From Paenibacillus selenitireducens (GTDB lineage: Bacteria > Bacillota > Bacilli > Paenibacillales > Paenibacillaceae): DNA of 64,000 bases. The stretch is from contig NZ_MSZX01000009.1 of the NCBI RefSeq assembly GCF_002021565.1, positions 717 through 64,716 on the forward strand, written 5' to 3'. A program made the translations under genes and the position numbers. Positions within the stretch are counted from its first letter, which is position 1. Every line of letters begins with the position of its first letter. Below the pieces are notes generated by a model, which searched no databases, had not been told where the DNA came from, and saw nothing but the letters and a program-made list of their open reading frames with translations. Positions 8,501-17,379 of this stretch are shown one piece after another.

Positions 8501-8923
8501 CTATTTACCTTCTTCTAAGAACTTTTCAATCCGAGCTTGAATATCATCACGTACATTCCGGAATTGAGCCATAACCTCTTCTTCTGTTCCTGTAGCCTTC
8601 GCTGGATCATCAAATCCCCAATGCCATTTGATTACATTCTTATTCGAAATCATCGGACAATGTTCATCAGCATGGCCACAAAGCGTAATCACGTACGTGG
8701 AGCGATTTAGAATTTCAGGGTCAATGACATCTGAGGTATGGCTTGTGATATCAATCCCTACTTCACTCATAACTTTTACAGCTCTAGGGTTTAAACCATG
8801 AGCCTCTAACCCTGCGCTCAACACTTCAAAGCGATCTCCACCAAGCTGTTTAAGCCAGGCATCAGCCATTTGGCTGCGGCAAGAGTTTCCTGTGCAAAGA
8901 AAATAAATAAGTGGTTTATTCAT
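8501..8923 (-). CDS. arsC: Arsenate reductase, thioredoxin-coupled (LMW-phosphatase fold)
   Basis: ArsC reduces arsenate to arsenite so that the efflux pump can export it. The 140-residue protein has the P-loop CTGNSCR with Cys10 and Cys15, and the redox pair Cys82 and Cys89 in [10 protein letters not shown]. This is the three-cysteine relay (10, 82, 89) of the Staphylococcus/Bacillus thioredoxin-dependent enzymes, so electrons should come from thioredoxin rather than glutaredoxin. It is the third gene of arsR-acr3-arsC, about 40 bases after acr3, and is followed by a terminator. A good Shine-Dalgarno (AAAGGAG) precedes the ATG. Confidence 0.96.
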   Translation of the reverse strand: MNKPLIYFLCTGNSCRSQMADAWLKQLGGDRFEVLSAGLEAHGLNPRAVKVMSEVGIDITSHTSDVIDPEILNRSTYVITLCGHADEHCPMISNKNVIKWHWGFDDPAKATGTEEEVMAQFRNVRDDIQARIEKFLEEGK

Positions 8924-8964
8924 ATGAAGATTCTCCTTTTTGTCTATGAGATTGATGCTGAATC

Positions 8965-10002
8965 TTAGAAATGCTTTCTCTCAAACCAACGGGCAACATG
9001 AACGAGTCCAATCAATACGGGAACTTCAACCAATGGACCAATAACAGCAGCAAAAGCTGTCCCCGAGTTAATACCGAATACCCCAATGGCTACAGCAATG
9101 GCTAATTCGAAATTATTACTCGCTGCCGTAAAGGAGAGCGACGAACATACAGGATAACTGGCTCCAATTTTTTTGGAGATATAAAAGGATGCAAAAAAGA
9201 TAATGACAAAGTAGAGTAACAGTGGAATTGCTATACGAACAACATCAAGCGGTAACGAAACCACCATCTCAGCTTTTAACGAGAACATGAGGACAATCGT
9301 AAATAGCAATGCTATCAATGTCAAAGGACTGATCTTAGGAATAAACGTATTCGTATACCAATCGTCCCCTTTAGCATGTCTTAAGATAAGCCGCGTTAAA
9401 AAACCTGCAATAAACGGAACTCCTAAATAGATAAAGACACTTTCCGCAATCTGCCCGATCGTGATATTCACTTCTACGCCTTGCATGCCGAACCAACCTG
9501 GTAATACCGTGATGAAGATATAAGCAAACACAGAGTAAAAGAGAATTTGGAATATGGAGTTAAATGCAACAAGCCCCGCCGTATATTCAGGATCTCCTTT
9601 GGCTAAATCACTCCAGACAATTACCATAGCTATACAACGTGCGAGTCCGATCATGATGAGTCCAATCATGTATTCCGGCATATCACTTAAAAACAGAATG
9701 GCAAGAATAAACATAAGAATAGGACCGATAATCCAGTTTTGAACTAAGGACAACAATAGGACTTTCCAGTCTTTAAAAACGCGTCCAAGCTTTTCATATT
9801 TCACTTTTGCAAGCGGCGGATACATCATGACGATAAGTCCAATCGCTATGGGAACCGACGTCGTACCTACTTGAAGTTTTGTTAATGCATCAGATATTGA
9901 AGGTATAAATGATCCTAAGAGTACGCCGAAAATCATGGCACTAAAGATCCACACCGTTAAGTAACGATCGAGAAAAGATAGTCTTTTTGTTTGCTGACTC
10001 AC
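8965..10002 (-). CDS. acr3: Arsenite efflux permease, ACR3 family
   Basis: This inner-membrane carrier exports As(III) using the proton-motive force. The 345-residue protein shows about ten hydrophobic spans and the ACR3 signature [19 protein letters not shown] (about 118-136), which contains the conserved membrane cysteine needed for transport. It belongs to the bile/arsenite/riboflavin transporter superfamily and is not the unrelated 12-span ArsB type, although it is often labelled arsB. It lies 18 bases downstream of arsR in the same operon, so ArsR should control it. No arsA ATPase is present. Confidence 0.95.
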   Translation of the reverse strand: MSQQTKRLSFLDRYLTVWIFSAMIFGVLLGSFIPSISDALTKLQVGTTSVPIAIGLIVMMYPPLAKVKYEKLGRVFKDWKVLLLSLVQNWIIGPILMFILAILFLSDMPEYMIGLIMIGLARCIAMVIVWSDLAKGDPEYTAGLVAFNSIFQILFYSVFAYIFITVLPGWFGMQGVEVNITIGQIAESVFIYLGVPFIAGFLTRLILRHAKGDDWYTNTFIPKISPLTLIALLFTIVLMFSLKAEMVVSLPLDVVRIAIPLLLYFVIIFFASFYISKKIGASYPVCSSLSFTAASNNFELAIAVAIGVFGINSGTAFAAVIGPLVEVPVLIGLVHVARWFERKHF

Positions 10003-10020
10003 TTGAACCCTCCTTTCTGA

Positions 10021-10338
10021 TTATTTACACGGCAGGCCATTTAATATCGTTTTCACTTTTTCTTCAGCTTCAGGTAAGTATTCTACTACTGCTTGGATAT
10101 GTGGCTTATCCTCAATTTGTAGAGAATAATAGATCCATTGTCCTCTTCGATCCTCTTTCACAAGCCCTGCATCTTTTAATTTACGTAGGTGCTGGCTGAT
10201 ATTCGGTTGCGTCGTTTGTAGTATTTCTACGAGGTGACATACACAAGCCTCTTGCTGAACAAGGATGGAAATAATGTTCAGACGTGTCTTATCACCTAAT
10301 AATTTGAGTTGATCTGCAATGGTCTCAATCGTAGTCAT
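10021..10338 (-). CDS. arsR: ArsR-family arsenite-responsive repressor
   Basis: ArsR represses its own operon and releases DNA on binding As(III) or Sb(III). The 105-residue winged-helix protein carries the metal-binding motif [10 protein letters not shown] (about 31-40) with the CVC cysteine pair just before the recognition helix ([19 protein letters not shown]). A strong promoter with two copies of a 10-bp palindrome lies directly upstream (10367-10408). It is the first gene of arsR-acr3-arsC and starts with a GGAGGTGG ribosome binding site. Confidence 0.95.
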   Translation of the reverse strand: MTTIETIADQLKLLGDKTRLNIISILVQQEACVCHLVEILQTTQPNISQHLRKLKDAGLVKEDRRGQWIYYSLQIEDKPHIQAVVEYLPEAEEKVKTILNGLPCK

Positions 10339-10366
10339 GGTTTATCCACCTCCTTGAATCGAGTTT

Positions 10367-10408
10367 ATTATATAATCATACAATAATATAAGCAAGTGAT
10401 TATATAAT
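10367..10408 (-). promoter_or_regulatory. ars operon promoter with two candidate ArsR operators
   Basis: On the minus strand a -35 TTGCTT (10390-10395) and a -10 TATAAT (10367-10372) are separated by 17 bases. The palindrome ATTATATAAT occurs twice, at 10367-10376 over the -10 box and at 10399-10408 just upstream of the -35 box, 32 bp apart (about three helical turns). This placement suits repression by ArsR dimers. The rest of 10409-10577 shows no gene. Confidence 0.7.
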
Positions 10409-10577
10409 AGTCCTCGAAGAGAAAATTCACCATCTTAGCTCTACGGCAGGCAGCAAATCTACTTGCTGAACCTACAACCTTCATCAAAAAGGACGATATA
10501 CCGAATAGTCACATGACTTCGGAGTATCGCATTTTTTCAGCAGTTATCTTCTAAATTGGTTGTTAATTATTTTTATC

Positions 10578-11096
10578 TCATACCCTGTTTATGTAATTGG
10601 TGATTTTATTCATAATTGTTTCAAGTTTGTCGATTGTATCAACTACTAATTCGCCCTCAAACGGCTTAATACTTAGATCTACATAATATTTTTTTAATTC
10701 CAAAAAGTCAGTAATCAACTGGTTAGGCTTAGGATTAATACATCTAACATTAAAACGTTCGGCCCAAATTTTCTCATTAGAACATATACAAAGAACGGAT
10801 TTTAAATCGTAGTTATGTTCCTTTAACCAATTACTAAACCTATTCATGTCTTCTTCCTGGTTGAAAGGAAAATCAAGAATAAAGCTTCCATTCATTTTCT
10901 TGTTCGATTCTAATAATCGGAATAAGATCCCGTAGGATACCTTGTTCCTTTGCTCATGGTCATCATGATAACCAGCGATCACATCATAAAAGTCATCTTT
11001 TCGAATGATGGGTATATGAAGTTGGCTACTTAATTGATCTGAAATCGTTGTCTTTCCTACTCCAGGACGCCCTCTGAATAAAATGATATCGGACAA
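10578..11096 (-). CDS. Small P-loop (AAA/zeta-toxin-like) kinase
   Basis: A 172-residue P-loop NTPase of the adenylate/shikimate-kinase-like AAA_33 type. The Walker A motif GRPGVGKTT is at residues 9-17, followed by a KDDFYD segment typical of small-molecule kinases (like gluconate or chloramphenicol kinases) and a LDFPFN segment where the catalytic or Walker B acid is expected. The substrate is unknown; relatives phosphorylate antibiotics, nucleosides or sugars. It stands alone downstream of the ars operon promoter region, with a short gap to the next lipoprotein gene, and no partner gene hints at its role. Confidence 0.7.
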   Translation of the reverse strand: MSDIILFRGRPGVGKTTISDQLSSQLHIPIIRKDDFYDVIAGYHDDHEQRNKVSYGILFRLLESNKKMNGSFILDFPFNQEEDMNRFSNWLKEHNYDLKSVLCICSNEKIWAERFNVRCINPKPNQLITDFLELKKYYVDLSIKPFEGELVVDTIDKLETIMNKITNYINRV

Positions 11097-11151
11097 AATA
11101 ATCTCCCCTCATAATCATAAATAAGACCCTAATACATCAATACTTTATTTT

Positions 11152-11598
11152 TTATAGTTTTTCGATTGCCATTTGTATTGATTTATCCATCAGCGGACTA
11201 TCTTTGGATTTAGCCCAATAAATAACGAGAACATTCCCTTTCTCATATAAAAAAGGATAAGTTGTGTATTTGGGATGTTTCATCTTCTTATTGAATTCTT
11301 TTACACCGGTGTTGCGAGCTTGTTCCGTCTTGAAAATATACAAATATACCAATTCAGGTTCAGATTGATCTACTACTGCTTCCGTTTCAATTGAGTTCAC
11401 TTCAGGCATAGTTTTGTTTAATGATAAGGATGTACCTAATATCCCGAAGGATGCTAATTTTAAATTCTGTGATCCAAAAACGCTTATAACATCCTCCAAT
11501 GTATACTGATTTCCCATGACATTCTTATCTTTTGAGCATCCAATTAATGCGATCAGACACACCATAATGATTAGAATGAATTTTGTTTTCCTCATCAT
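11152..11598 (-). CDS. Putative lipoprotein of unknown function
   Basis: A 148-residue exported protein not recognised as a named family. Residues 1-20 form a signal peptide (KFILIIMVCLIALIGC) ending in a lipobox with Cys21, so it should be lipid-anchored on the outside of the membrane. The mature part is a small soluble domain with LEDVISVFGSQNLKL near its start and a central SEPELVYLYIFKTEQARNTGVKEF stretch. The start could be either of two adjacent ATG codons behind a GAGGT ribosome binding site. The neighbours are unrelated single genes. Confidence 0.75.
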   Translation of the reverse strand: MMRKTKFILIIMVCLIALIGCSKDKNVMGNQYTLEDVISVFGSQNLKLASFGILGTSLSLNKTMPEVNSIETEAVVDQSEPELVYLYIFKTEQARNTGVKEFNKKMKHPKYTTYPFLYEKGNVLVIYWAKSKDSPLMDKSIQMAIEKL

Positions 11599-11779
11599 TT
11601 ACCTCCTCAAAAAAGGATTTCTACAATAACAAAAATCCACTCATTATCAATGGAGTAGATTCTTCCATAGAACTTTTCTTCTATTTTAATATACGTCTCC
11701 ATACCAGTATGACTTTACTTGGCGATAAGCCGCATGACCATGTCGACTTCCGGAATCTGATACCTGCCCCAATTTTTAT

Positions 11780-12295
11780 TCATCGAACATTCAATCCAAG
11801 TTTCTGTTCCAGTTCACTCTTTTGAAGCAGGTGATGGCGAAAATGCATGCCAACAAGATCGAACCACTCGCGCGCATTTAGCCAGCCAAAGCCACCATGT
11901 TTAACTTTGTAATTCGGGTTTATCGTATCTACTTTCCCTTCCCATTCGTTCATTTTCTGTATTACTTGATCGAGTCCACGCATAAGGCTTTCTTTACTTT
12001 CCGAATTGCTAGGAGTGTTATTAGGGCCGTCCGGCAACTTGATTTTGACCGGTGGGAATCCGCCGAGTTTGAATAAATGCTTCCCAGCCTCTGTCATCCC
12101 AAGTGCTTGCTCTTCGCTAGCTGCCGCACAAGTTTCCACATTGTCAAGGTAATCGAGAGCAGCGAGAATCAAGTGATCATACATTTGACCGAGAGACCAA
12201 ACACCTTGCTCGGTTATATGCCTTAGTTGCTCCAGCGAATAATTTTCCAAAAAGCTTTTGTAGGTTTCAATCAAGGCTTTTAGTTGTATTTCCAT
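11780..12295 (-). CDS. DinB-like (YfiT/DUF1569-type) four-helix protein
   Basis: A 171-residue protein of the DinB/YfiT superfamily, which consists of a four-helix bundle with a three-histidine metal site. Members include thiol S-transferases (bacillithiol in Firmicutes), but many are uncharacterised. The likely metal ligands are the histidine in MYDHLILA (about residue 40) and the cluster MHFRHHLLQ (about 151-159). It overlaps the 3' end of the next upstream gene, another DinB-fold protein, by 16 bases, so the two were probably one transcription unit. Confidence 0.78.
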   Translation of the reverse strand: MEIQLKALIETYKSFLENYSLEQLRHITEQGVWSLGQMYDHLILAALDYLDNVETCAAASEEQALGMTEAGKHLFKLGGFPPVKIKLPDGPNNTPSNSESKESLMRGLDQVIQKMNEWEGKVDTINPNYKVKHGGFGWLNAREWFDLVGMHFRHHLLQKSELEQKLGLNVR

Positions 12296-12747
12296 TCTAA
12301 TTGCCCCTTTCTCATTTTTGCTATGTATATAATTTGAGCGGTGTGACCAGGCAAGTGATGTAACATTTGGATCATAATTTCGAGTACCCTAGAATTGTTA
12401 TTTAAGGCACTGTTCGTGAGTGGGGGCAGGTTTAAATACGGTTGTCTGAGTAAACCTTCTTCTGGATTAGATTTCATAATTTCCAATACCTGTATAATGA
12501 TATCAAAGGATTCCTTAATTAATTCTAATGATGTTTCTTTAGACATTATCAATCCTTTTTCAAATTCCTTCTCAATATCCCTTGTATCGGTAACATCAAA
12601 AAAAACGATTTCTACCCGCTGATGTACTGTTCCTCTTATATGTGCAACAAGGTTTGCTATGCTATTGCTTTCGGAGGTAGTAGACCATACAATATCTTCT
12701 TCTGAAAGTTGTTCAATCGCCTGTGAAGTCCAATCAGAACACCCACC
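12280..12747 (-). pseudogene. DinB-fold (DUF1572-type) protein lacking a usable start
   Basis: The frame stays open from 12747 to the stop at 12280 (155 codons) and encodes an almost complete DUF1572-like domain: AIEQLSEEDIVW, ESNSIANLVAHIRG, then HHLPGHTAQIIYIAKMRKGQ. No ATG, GTG or TTG occurs in this frame before a TTG at 12552, which would discard the first 65 conserved residues. A TGA at 12748-12750 closes the frame upstream. In another frame an ATG at 12784 behind AAAGGA encodes about a dozen residues leading into the break, so a single frameshift near 12750 would restore a normal gene. It may be a recent pseudogene or a sequencing error. Confidence 0.6.
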
Positions 12748-12842
12748 TCATCAACTTCATATTTATGGAAATTGTATCAAACATATGTTCCTTTGTATAG
12801 ATAGGTTGTGCCGCTATGGTGTTACGTAAGCTTGACGACTTA

Positions 12843-13631
12843 TTAACTACAAATGCGAAAAGCTCTGATGCTTTCAAGTGTGGTATGGACGTTATAGTCA
12901 TCCCCGTCTTCACTTAGCCAGTATCCCTGCTCATGTTGTAGGTCACGTAAGATATCTACTCCTTGTACTATAAGGTTCATATGCTTCGGGACACCCATAA
13001 TAACCAATGCATTAATTAACCACGCCAAGTTACTAGCACTAAGGTCAGTTAGTTTGCTTTCTAAATAGTTCATGATCGAGGTTGAATGTTCTACTTCATT
13101 AGCCGAATAGAACAGTCCGGCCGCTAACCAGTTCGCATGTAAAAAGGTTGATAAATAGCCCTCTATATTTATGTTAGAAATAAGAAACTCTACCGCACTC
13201 TTTGTGTTATCTGGGTACTTATTAAAATACTGTAACCAAAATCCTGCATTTGCGGTTAAATAAAATATTGCTGAAGGATCATCAGGCTGCACCCAAGGCG
13301 GGGCAACAGGTGCTAGCTTCCTACATTCAGAAAAAGAACCATTTTCTAATTGTCGGGTTGTTAGGAAAGTAAGTGCCCTCTGTATAAAATCTTCGTTGTT
13401 TAAGCCCAGTTGCTCACATTGAGCCAAACGGTAGCAGGTTGCATCAACTGAACTCGCTCCACCTGACCAAAACGAAGCCCAACTACCATCTTCTCGTTGT
13501 TCGCTCCTCAATACACTAACTGCTTCCAATAGCGATACATTCTCATTTTGCAGCAGCACCCCTAAGCGTGCTTGTTCTAGGTCATTCCCATGTTCACTAA
13601 TGAATCTTATTGCTGCGCTTAAATTAACCAT
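12843..13631 (-). CDS. Terpenoid-cyclase/prenyltransferase-fold repeat protein
   Basis: A 262-residue protein with repeats of the squalene-cyclase/prenyltransferase type: EDGSWASFWSGGASSVDATCYRLAQC (about 46-71), ENGSFSEC (about 96-103) and EQGYWLSEDGDDYNVHTTLESIRAF near the C-terminus. These QxxxGxW-like blocks build an alpha-alpha toroid. It is far shorter than squalene-hopene cyclase (over 600 residues) and lacks the DxDD catalytic motif, so cyclase activity is unlikely. It may be a binding or regulatory protein, or part of a peptide-modifying or terpenoid pathway. No partner genes adjoin it. Confidence 0.65.
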   Translation of the reverse strand: MVNLSAAIRFISEHGNDLEQARLGVLLQNENVSLLEAVSVLRSEQREDGSWASFWSGGASSVDATCYRLAQCEQLGLNNEDFIQRALTFLTTRQLENGSFSECRKLAPVAPPWVQPDDPSAIFYLTANAGFWLQYFNKYPDNTKSAVEFLISNINIEGYLSTFLHANWLAAGLFYSANEVEHSTSIMNYLESKLTDLSASNLAWLINALVIMGVPKHMNLIVQGVDILRDLQHEQGYWLSEDGDDYNVHTTLESIRAFRICS

Positions 13632-13765
13632 TTAATCAGCCTCCCTTTGCTAAATGTTGGATTTACAAGTAAATTCAACACCATGGAATTTAATTCCTTT
13701 TTCCGAAGAGCTGTGAATGCAACTATGATGAAAAGCTTTCCATGCTATCCTGCCTGTTTCTTCAA

Positions 13766-13797
13766 CAAAAAAGGAGCTGCCTCAAAAGCATGCTCCT
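13766..13797 (-). terminator. Terminator of the lipoprotein gene
   Basis: Minus-strand reading gives AGGAGCATGC...GCAGCTCCT with one bulge, followed by TTTTTTG. It lies about 155 bases beyond the stop at 13954. The remainder of 13632-13953 contains no convincing gene. Confidence 0.6.
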
Positions 13798-13953
13798 CCA
13801 ATATCGTGACCCATTTGCTGAACAACTTAGAATTCTCGGTGATCATAATAACGAAAGTTATCCATCATCCATTGAAAACCTTTAGTTAAACAACTATCCC
13901 CCACCAAAAGATAGTGTCTCAACTTGATTATTTCTTAGAGAGTCCGCCATAAT

Positions 13954-14469
13954 TCATTTAGCTACCACCAAGTTCATAAAATCTGAAACATTAAAATTAT
14001 CGAAGTCCACCTTCCAAGAATCATTTGATTTAACGAGGGTTAGTGTACCATCCATTTTTACTTTGTGTATCTCCTCATCGTTATTATTAAGTAAAATAAC
14101 GTTAGTATTATAGGGTAAATTGACTAAGTTTTCTTGTTTACTAGCAACATTAAAATGAAGATCTTCTAATTTGTAATAGGTTGCATTTAGTTTATCAGCC
14201 AAAACTAATGGTAAAGTTAGAATTCGATTTTTAATTTGGTAATCTAAATATTTTTCAGTTATCAACGGTTCTACATGTTCTTTTAATCGATCAATTATTT
14301 CAGTACTCATATCACCAGTATAATCAAAACCCTTAACATCAAATTGAATTTCTTTGTAATTAGTTGCAAATTGAATCGCATCGTTATCATCTTCTGTTTT
14401 ATTTGTACATGAAATAAGGAACATAGAAATTATAGAAAAAACAATTAAACAAGAATAAATTTTTTTCAT
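13954..14469 (-). CDS. Putative lipoprotein of unknown function
   Basis: A 171-residue exported protein with signal peptide MKKIYSCLIVFSIISMFLISC; the lipobox cysteine is residue 21. The mature part is Asp/Asn-rich and resembles no family I can name. It has a central IDRLKEHVEPLITEKYLDY helix and a C-terminal beta-rich stretch that ends near FNVSDFMNLVVAK. The GTG giving a slightly longer reading is inside the GGGGAGGTG ribosome binding site, so the ATG at 14469 is chosen. The base composition is more AT-rich than the flanking metabolic genes, which could reflect acquisition. Confidence 0.75.
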   Translation of the reverse strand: MKKIYSCLIVFSIISMFLISCTNKTEDDNDAIQFATNYKEIQFDVKGFDYTGDMSTEIIDRLKEHVEPLITEKYLDYQIKNRILTLPLVLADKLNATYYKLEDLHFNVASKQENLVNLPYNTNVILLNNNDEEIHKVKMDGTLTLVKSNDSWKVDFDNFNVSDFMNLVVAK

Positions 14470-14611
14470 TAAAAAATACACCTCCCCTTTTAATCATTCA
14501 AGTATATATCAATTGTTTAAATTTGGGAAAATTCCCACTTATAAAGTGCCCGTCAAAGCACAAAAGACGCTCTGTAACGACACAACTTCTCACTATAGTC
14601 TTTAAAAATCA

Positions 14612-15433
14612 CTAAAGAATTGTGGTCGAATAACTCCCAACGATATGTACCTGATGTTCGAACGTTTCAAGAATTCTAATGGCTTTAACCATGCGTTGGT
14701 CATTTTGAGCTACTTCAGATTCAATTAGAAAACGATATGTACCTAGTTTCTTGCCTGTCGGCCGTGATTCGATCCACGTGAGGTTCATTCCCAAGGCAGA
14801 GAATACATTTAAAATCGAAGAAAGTACCCCAGGGTATTCATTGTTAGGGTTAATCAACATCATAGTCTTCTTTTGCTCTACACTTTCTACTAACCCTTTA
14901 CCAACAACGATGAATCGAGTATGATTCATTGAATTGTCTTGTATCTCACGCTTAATTATTTTAAGACCGTGGTCAACAGCGACCCGTTTAGAAGCAATCG
15001 CAGCAATCGTATTATCACTCGCATCTTTAACCAATTGCACGGCCTTAGCAGTACTGTCTGTGTATTCACATTTAAAACCATGCTTCATAATGAAATCTCT
15101 ACATTGACTTATTGCAGGACTAATCGATCTTATTGTCCTTATCGTATGGATGTCGCTATCTTCGTTTCCTATCAAGTGAAGAGAAACTGTGAAAATAAGA
15201 TCTGCCTCAATATGCAAGTCGTACATCAACAGACCATCAACGGTCATATGAATGTTACCAGCGATCGAATTTTCAATTGGGACAATACATTTATCGACTT
15301 CTTCCTTATAAACGGCTTCTAAGACGTCCATTATGGATTCATACATAACCCAATTTGTTGGTTCAGAGAAAAACTGATGTGCAGCCTCTTCTGAAAATGT
15401 CCCCTTAGGACCTAAATAAGCAACTCTAATCAT
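14612..15433 (-). CDS. pheA: Prephenate dehydratase
   Basis: PheA decarboxylates and dehydrates prephenate to phenylpyruvate in phenylalanine synthesis. The 273-residue protein begins VAYLGPKGTFSEEAA, has the VPIENSIAGNI segment (about 52-62) and the catalytic threonine in NHTRFIVVG (about 169-177). A C-terminal ACT domain (about 195-273) carries the ESRP phenylalanine-binding motif for feedback inhibition. There is no chorismate mutase domain, as in Bacillus. It stands alone and no T-box or leader was seen in the short upstream region. Confidence 0.95.
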   Translation of the reverse strand: MIRVAYLGPKGTFSEEAAHQFFSEPTNWVMYESIMDVLEAVYKEEVDKCIVPIENSIAGNIHMTVDGLLMYDLHIEADLIFTVSLHLIGNEDSDIHTIRTIRSISPAISQCRDFIMKHGFKCEYTDSTAKAVQLVKDASDNTIAAIASKRVAVDHGLKIIKREIQDNSMNHTRFIVVGKGLVESVEQKKTMMLINPNNEYPGVLSSILNVFSALGMNLTWIESRPTGKKLGTYRFLIESEVAQNDQRMVKAIRILETFEHQVHIVGSYSTTIL

Positions 15434-15530
15434 CTTTACAAGCCCCTTGTTTTTTACACAATTATACAGCTAGTTTCCTTGAAATACATCAAAATTTACC
15501 AGGGGAACTAATCTCCCGTAGTTGTATAAG

Positions 15531-15556
15531 AAAAACAGACTGCCCGCGGCAGCCTG
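15531..15556 (-). terminator. Terminator of the GNAT gene
   Basis: On the minus strand GGCTGCCGCGGGCAGTC forms a GC-rich hairpin followed by TGTTTTT. It lies about 60 bases after the stop at 15617 and separates this gene from pheA. Confidence 0.75.
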
Positions 15557-15616
15557 ATCTATTGAGTATTATACTCTTGTGACCCGTTCCTAGAACAACT
15601 CCGAGCATGGGGAATC

Positions 15617-16432
15617 TTAAATCACAAAGCCTACGCATTTGTATTGATGAACCTGTTGAAAACCTAATCGGAGCGCTAATTTTGTCGACGCTTCATTTGT
15701 CAGTGAACAATCCCAGTAGGCCGTAAAGCCATTTTCAATGATGTCCTTCACCACGAAGCTTGCCAAATATGTACCTATGCCTCTTTTTTGATGTTGCGGT
15801 AGGGTTTCAATTCCAATAGCATGGGTTTCCTTCGCAACAAAGCTAGAGTAACAAACACCAATAATTTCTGAACCATCGATTGCAACATAACCGTACCCTT
15901 TATGATAAAAATCTTCATATGAATCCCAAAACAATTTAATATGCTTATCCACAAAATCCCTATTTGTAAAGACTTGATCCTTCCATTCTTGCGACCTTAA
16001 ATTAATCGTTCGAATTGGATGATTACGAGAAGATCCCTGTGATGCTGCTGCTTCTAAATTTCTACATTTGAACACGAGTTGATCCCATTGCTGAATTTCC
16101 CATGACGCAAATAACGATTCCATGTTCCATTTGTTGTGATGGCCAGAAACTTCGAAATAGCTCATGCCGAGTTCCCTCAGTTTTGGAAAGATGCTCTTTG
16201 TTAGATAGTCATCAAGCTCGTTCATAAAATCATCATTGTTGTGGTCTCCGATAAGGTAAAATCCCTGCATCCCCTTGCTCCAGATCAAAGCTGTCCTAGG
16301 CGAGTCTATGTGATCCGAAAATATCCAGCCAGGATTATTATGTTCTATTATTGAGAGTACCTCAGGATGTGGATGCCCATTTTTAAGAAGAGGCGTTACC
16401 TTATAAAAATAATCATGTGATAGTTCGTACAT
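15617..16432 (-). CDS. GNAT-family N-acetyltransferase
   Basis: A 271-residue protein whose C-terminal half is a GNAT domain: the acetyl-CoA pyrophosphate-binding motif is HQKRGIGTYLASFVVKD (about 206-222), followed by WDCSLTNEASTKLALRLGF, the usual helix-strand end of the fold. The N-terminal about 130 residues form an extra domain of the kind found in the Bacillus 'GNAT acetyltransferase' family of about 265 residues. The acceptor substrate is unknown. The gene is monocistronic with a terminator after it, and lies next to an AraC gene without evident connection. Confidence 0.8.
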   Translation of the reverse strand: MYELSHDYFYKVTPLLKNGHPHPEVLSIIEHNNPGWIFSDHIDSPRTALIWSKGMQGFYLIGDHNNDDFMNELDDYLTKSIFPKLRELGMSYFEVSGHHNKWNMESLFASWEIQQWDQLVFKCRNLEAAASQGSSRNHPIRTINLRSQEWKDQVFTNRDFVDKHIKLFWDSYEDFYHKGYGYVAIDGSEIIGVCYSSFVAKETHAIGIETLPQHQKRGIGTYLASFVVKDIIENGFTAYWDCSLTNEASTKLALRLGFQQVHQYKCVGFVI

Positions 16433-16470
16433 AAGTACATCATACCCCTTTCAATTTACTAGCTTATGTG

Positions 16471-17253
16471 CTACACACGGTACAGACTACGGTATACAGA
16501 TGGGGGCATGCCCGTATTTTTGGAAAAGACACGGCTCAGATAAAAGCCGTTCTCATACCCGCATTGCGCAGCGATTTCATCTAATTTCAGTGTCGTGCCT
16601 TCCAGCAGATGCCGCGCTCTTGTGAGCCGAACTTCGTTCAGAAATTCGGAAGGTGTCACACCGAAGGCTTTACGGAACCGCCGGGTTAGCTGCACTGGCG
16701 TCAGCATGAACTGTTCGGCTAGTTCTTGCATGGATAATCTTTCGTAAGCTTGCTCCGTCAAAATCCTTCGGACTTCAACCATCAGTTCATCGCTTTGCCC
16801 CGATTTCCCCTCATGTTCGCCCTGTTCCAGCATGACCAGTCTCAGCATGTCAATCACCATATGCTGCTTAAGCAGCATGAAGGCTTCGTCCCTTCCATCG
16901 AATTGTCTTAAATACCGATAATCAGACCGCAACCTATCGGTATCGATCACCTTGAGCTTTCCGCTCCATCCTTGTTCTTTCGAGGTAAAGGGCTCAGTCA
17001 CCCCTACGAATTGCAGAAAGTGAAATGACAATGGCTCCAACATCTGCCGTTGAAAGGCATGATGTGGTGGGCAAAGAACCAAATCACCAAAACCTGCTTC
17101 TCCGCTCTCCGTACCTATGGTGTAATGAAAACGTCCCTGCTCCACAGCAAACATTGTCCAGCAGGAGTAGCTGTCTGAAGGGAGCATGAATTCAGGCTTT
17201 TGATGCCAATAAACATGTGAAATAAGCTTCAGTCCGATATCTTGAAGTGTCAC
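16471..17253 (-). CDS. AraC-family transcriptional regulator
   Basis: A regulator with an N-terminal cupin-like sensing domain and a C-terminal pair of AraC helix-turn-helix motifs: LSMQELAEQFMLTPVQLTRRFRKAFG and LKLDEIAAQCGYENGFYLSRVFSKNTGMPPSVYR. A reading 21 residues longer from 17316 is possible, but it would leave only about 60 bp for two divergent promoters. The GTG at 17253 has an AAAGG-type ribosome binding site and gives a normal 260-residue length. It is divergent from the FAD oxidoreductase gene at 17380, the most likely target. Confidence 0.85.
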   Translation of the reverse strand: MTLQDIGLKLISHVYWHQKPEFMLPSDSYSCWTMFAVEQGRFHYTIGTESGEAGFGDLVLCPPHHAFQRQMLEPLSFHFLQFVGVTEPFTSKEQGWSGKLKVIDTDRLRSDYRYLRQFDGRDEAFMLLKQHMVIDMLRLVMLEQGEHEGKSGQSDELMVEVRRILTEQAYERLSMQELAEQFMLTPVQLTRRFRKAFGVTPSEFLNEVRLTRARHLLEGTTLKLDEIAAQCGYENGFYLSRVFSKNTGMPPSVYRSLYRV

Positions 17254-17379
17254 CCTGAGCACCTTTCCTTTTTTTGAAATAAAGTATATGTCTATTGTAA
17301 CTGCATGCATGTTCAAAGGAAAAGGGATATTTTACAATGAAATTGAAGATATTCCACTAAAGTGAGGTGCCTCGTTGCT

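Noticed and set aside
13647-13889. Plus-strand open frame of 80 codons in the 13.6-13.9 kb gap
   Set aside because: It contains the terminator hairpin of the lipoprotein gene, has no ribosome binding site and no family features.
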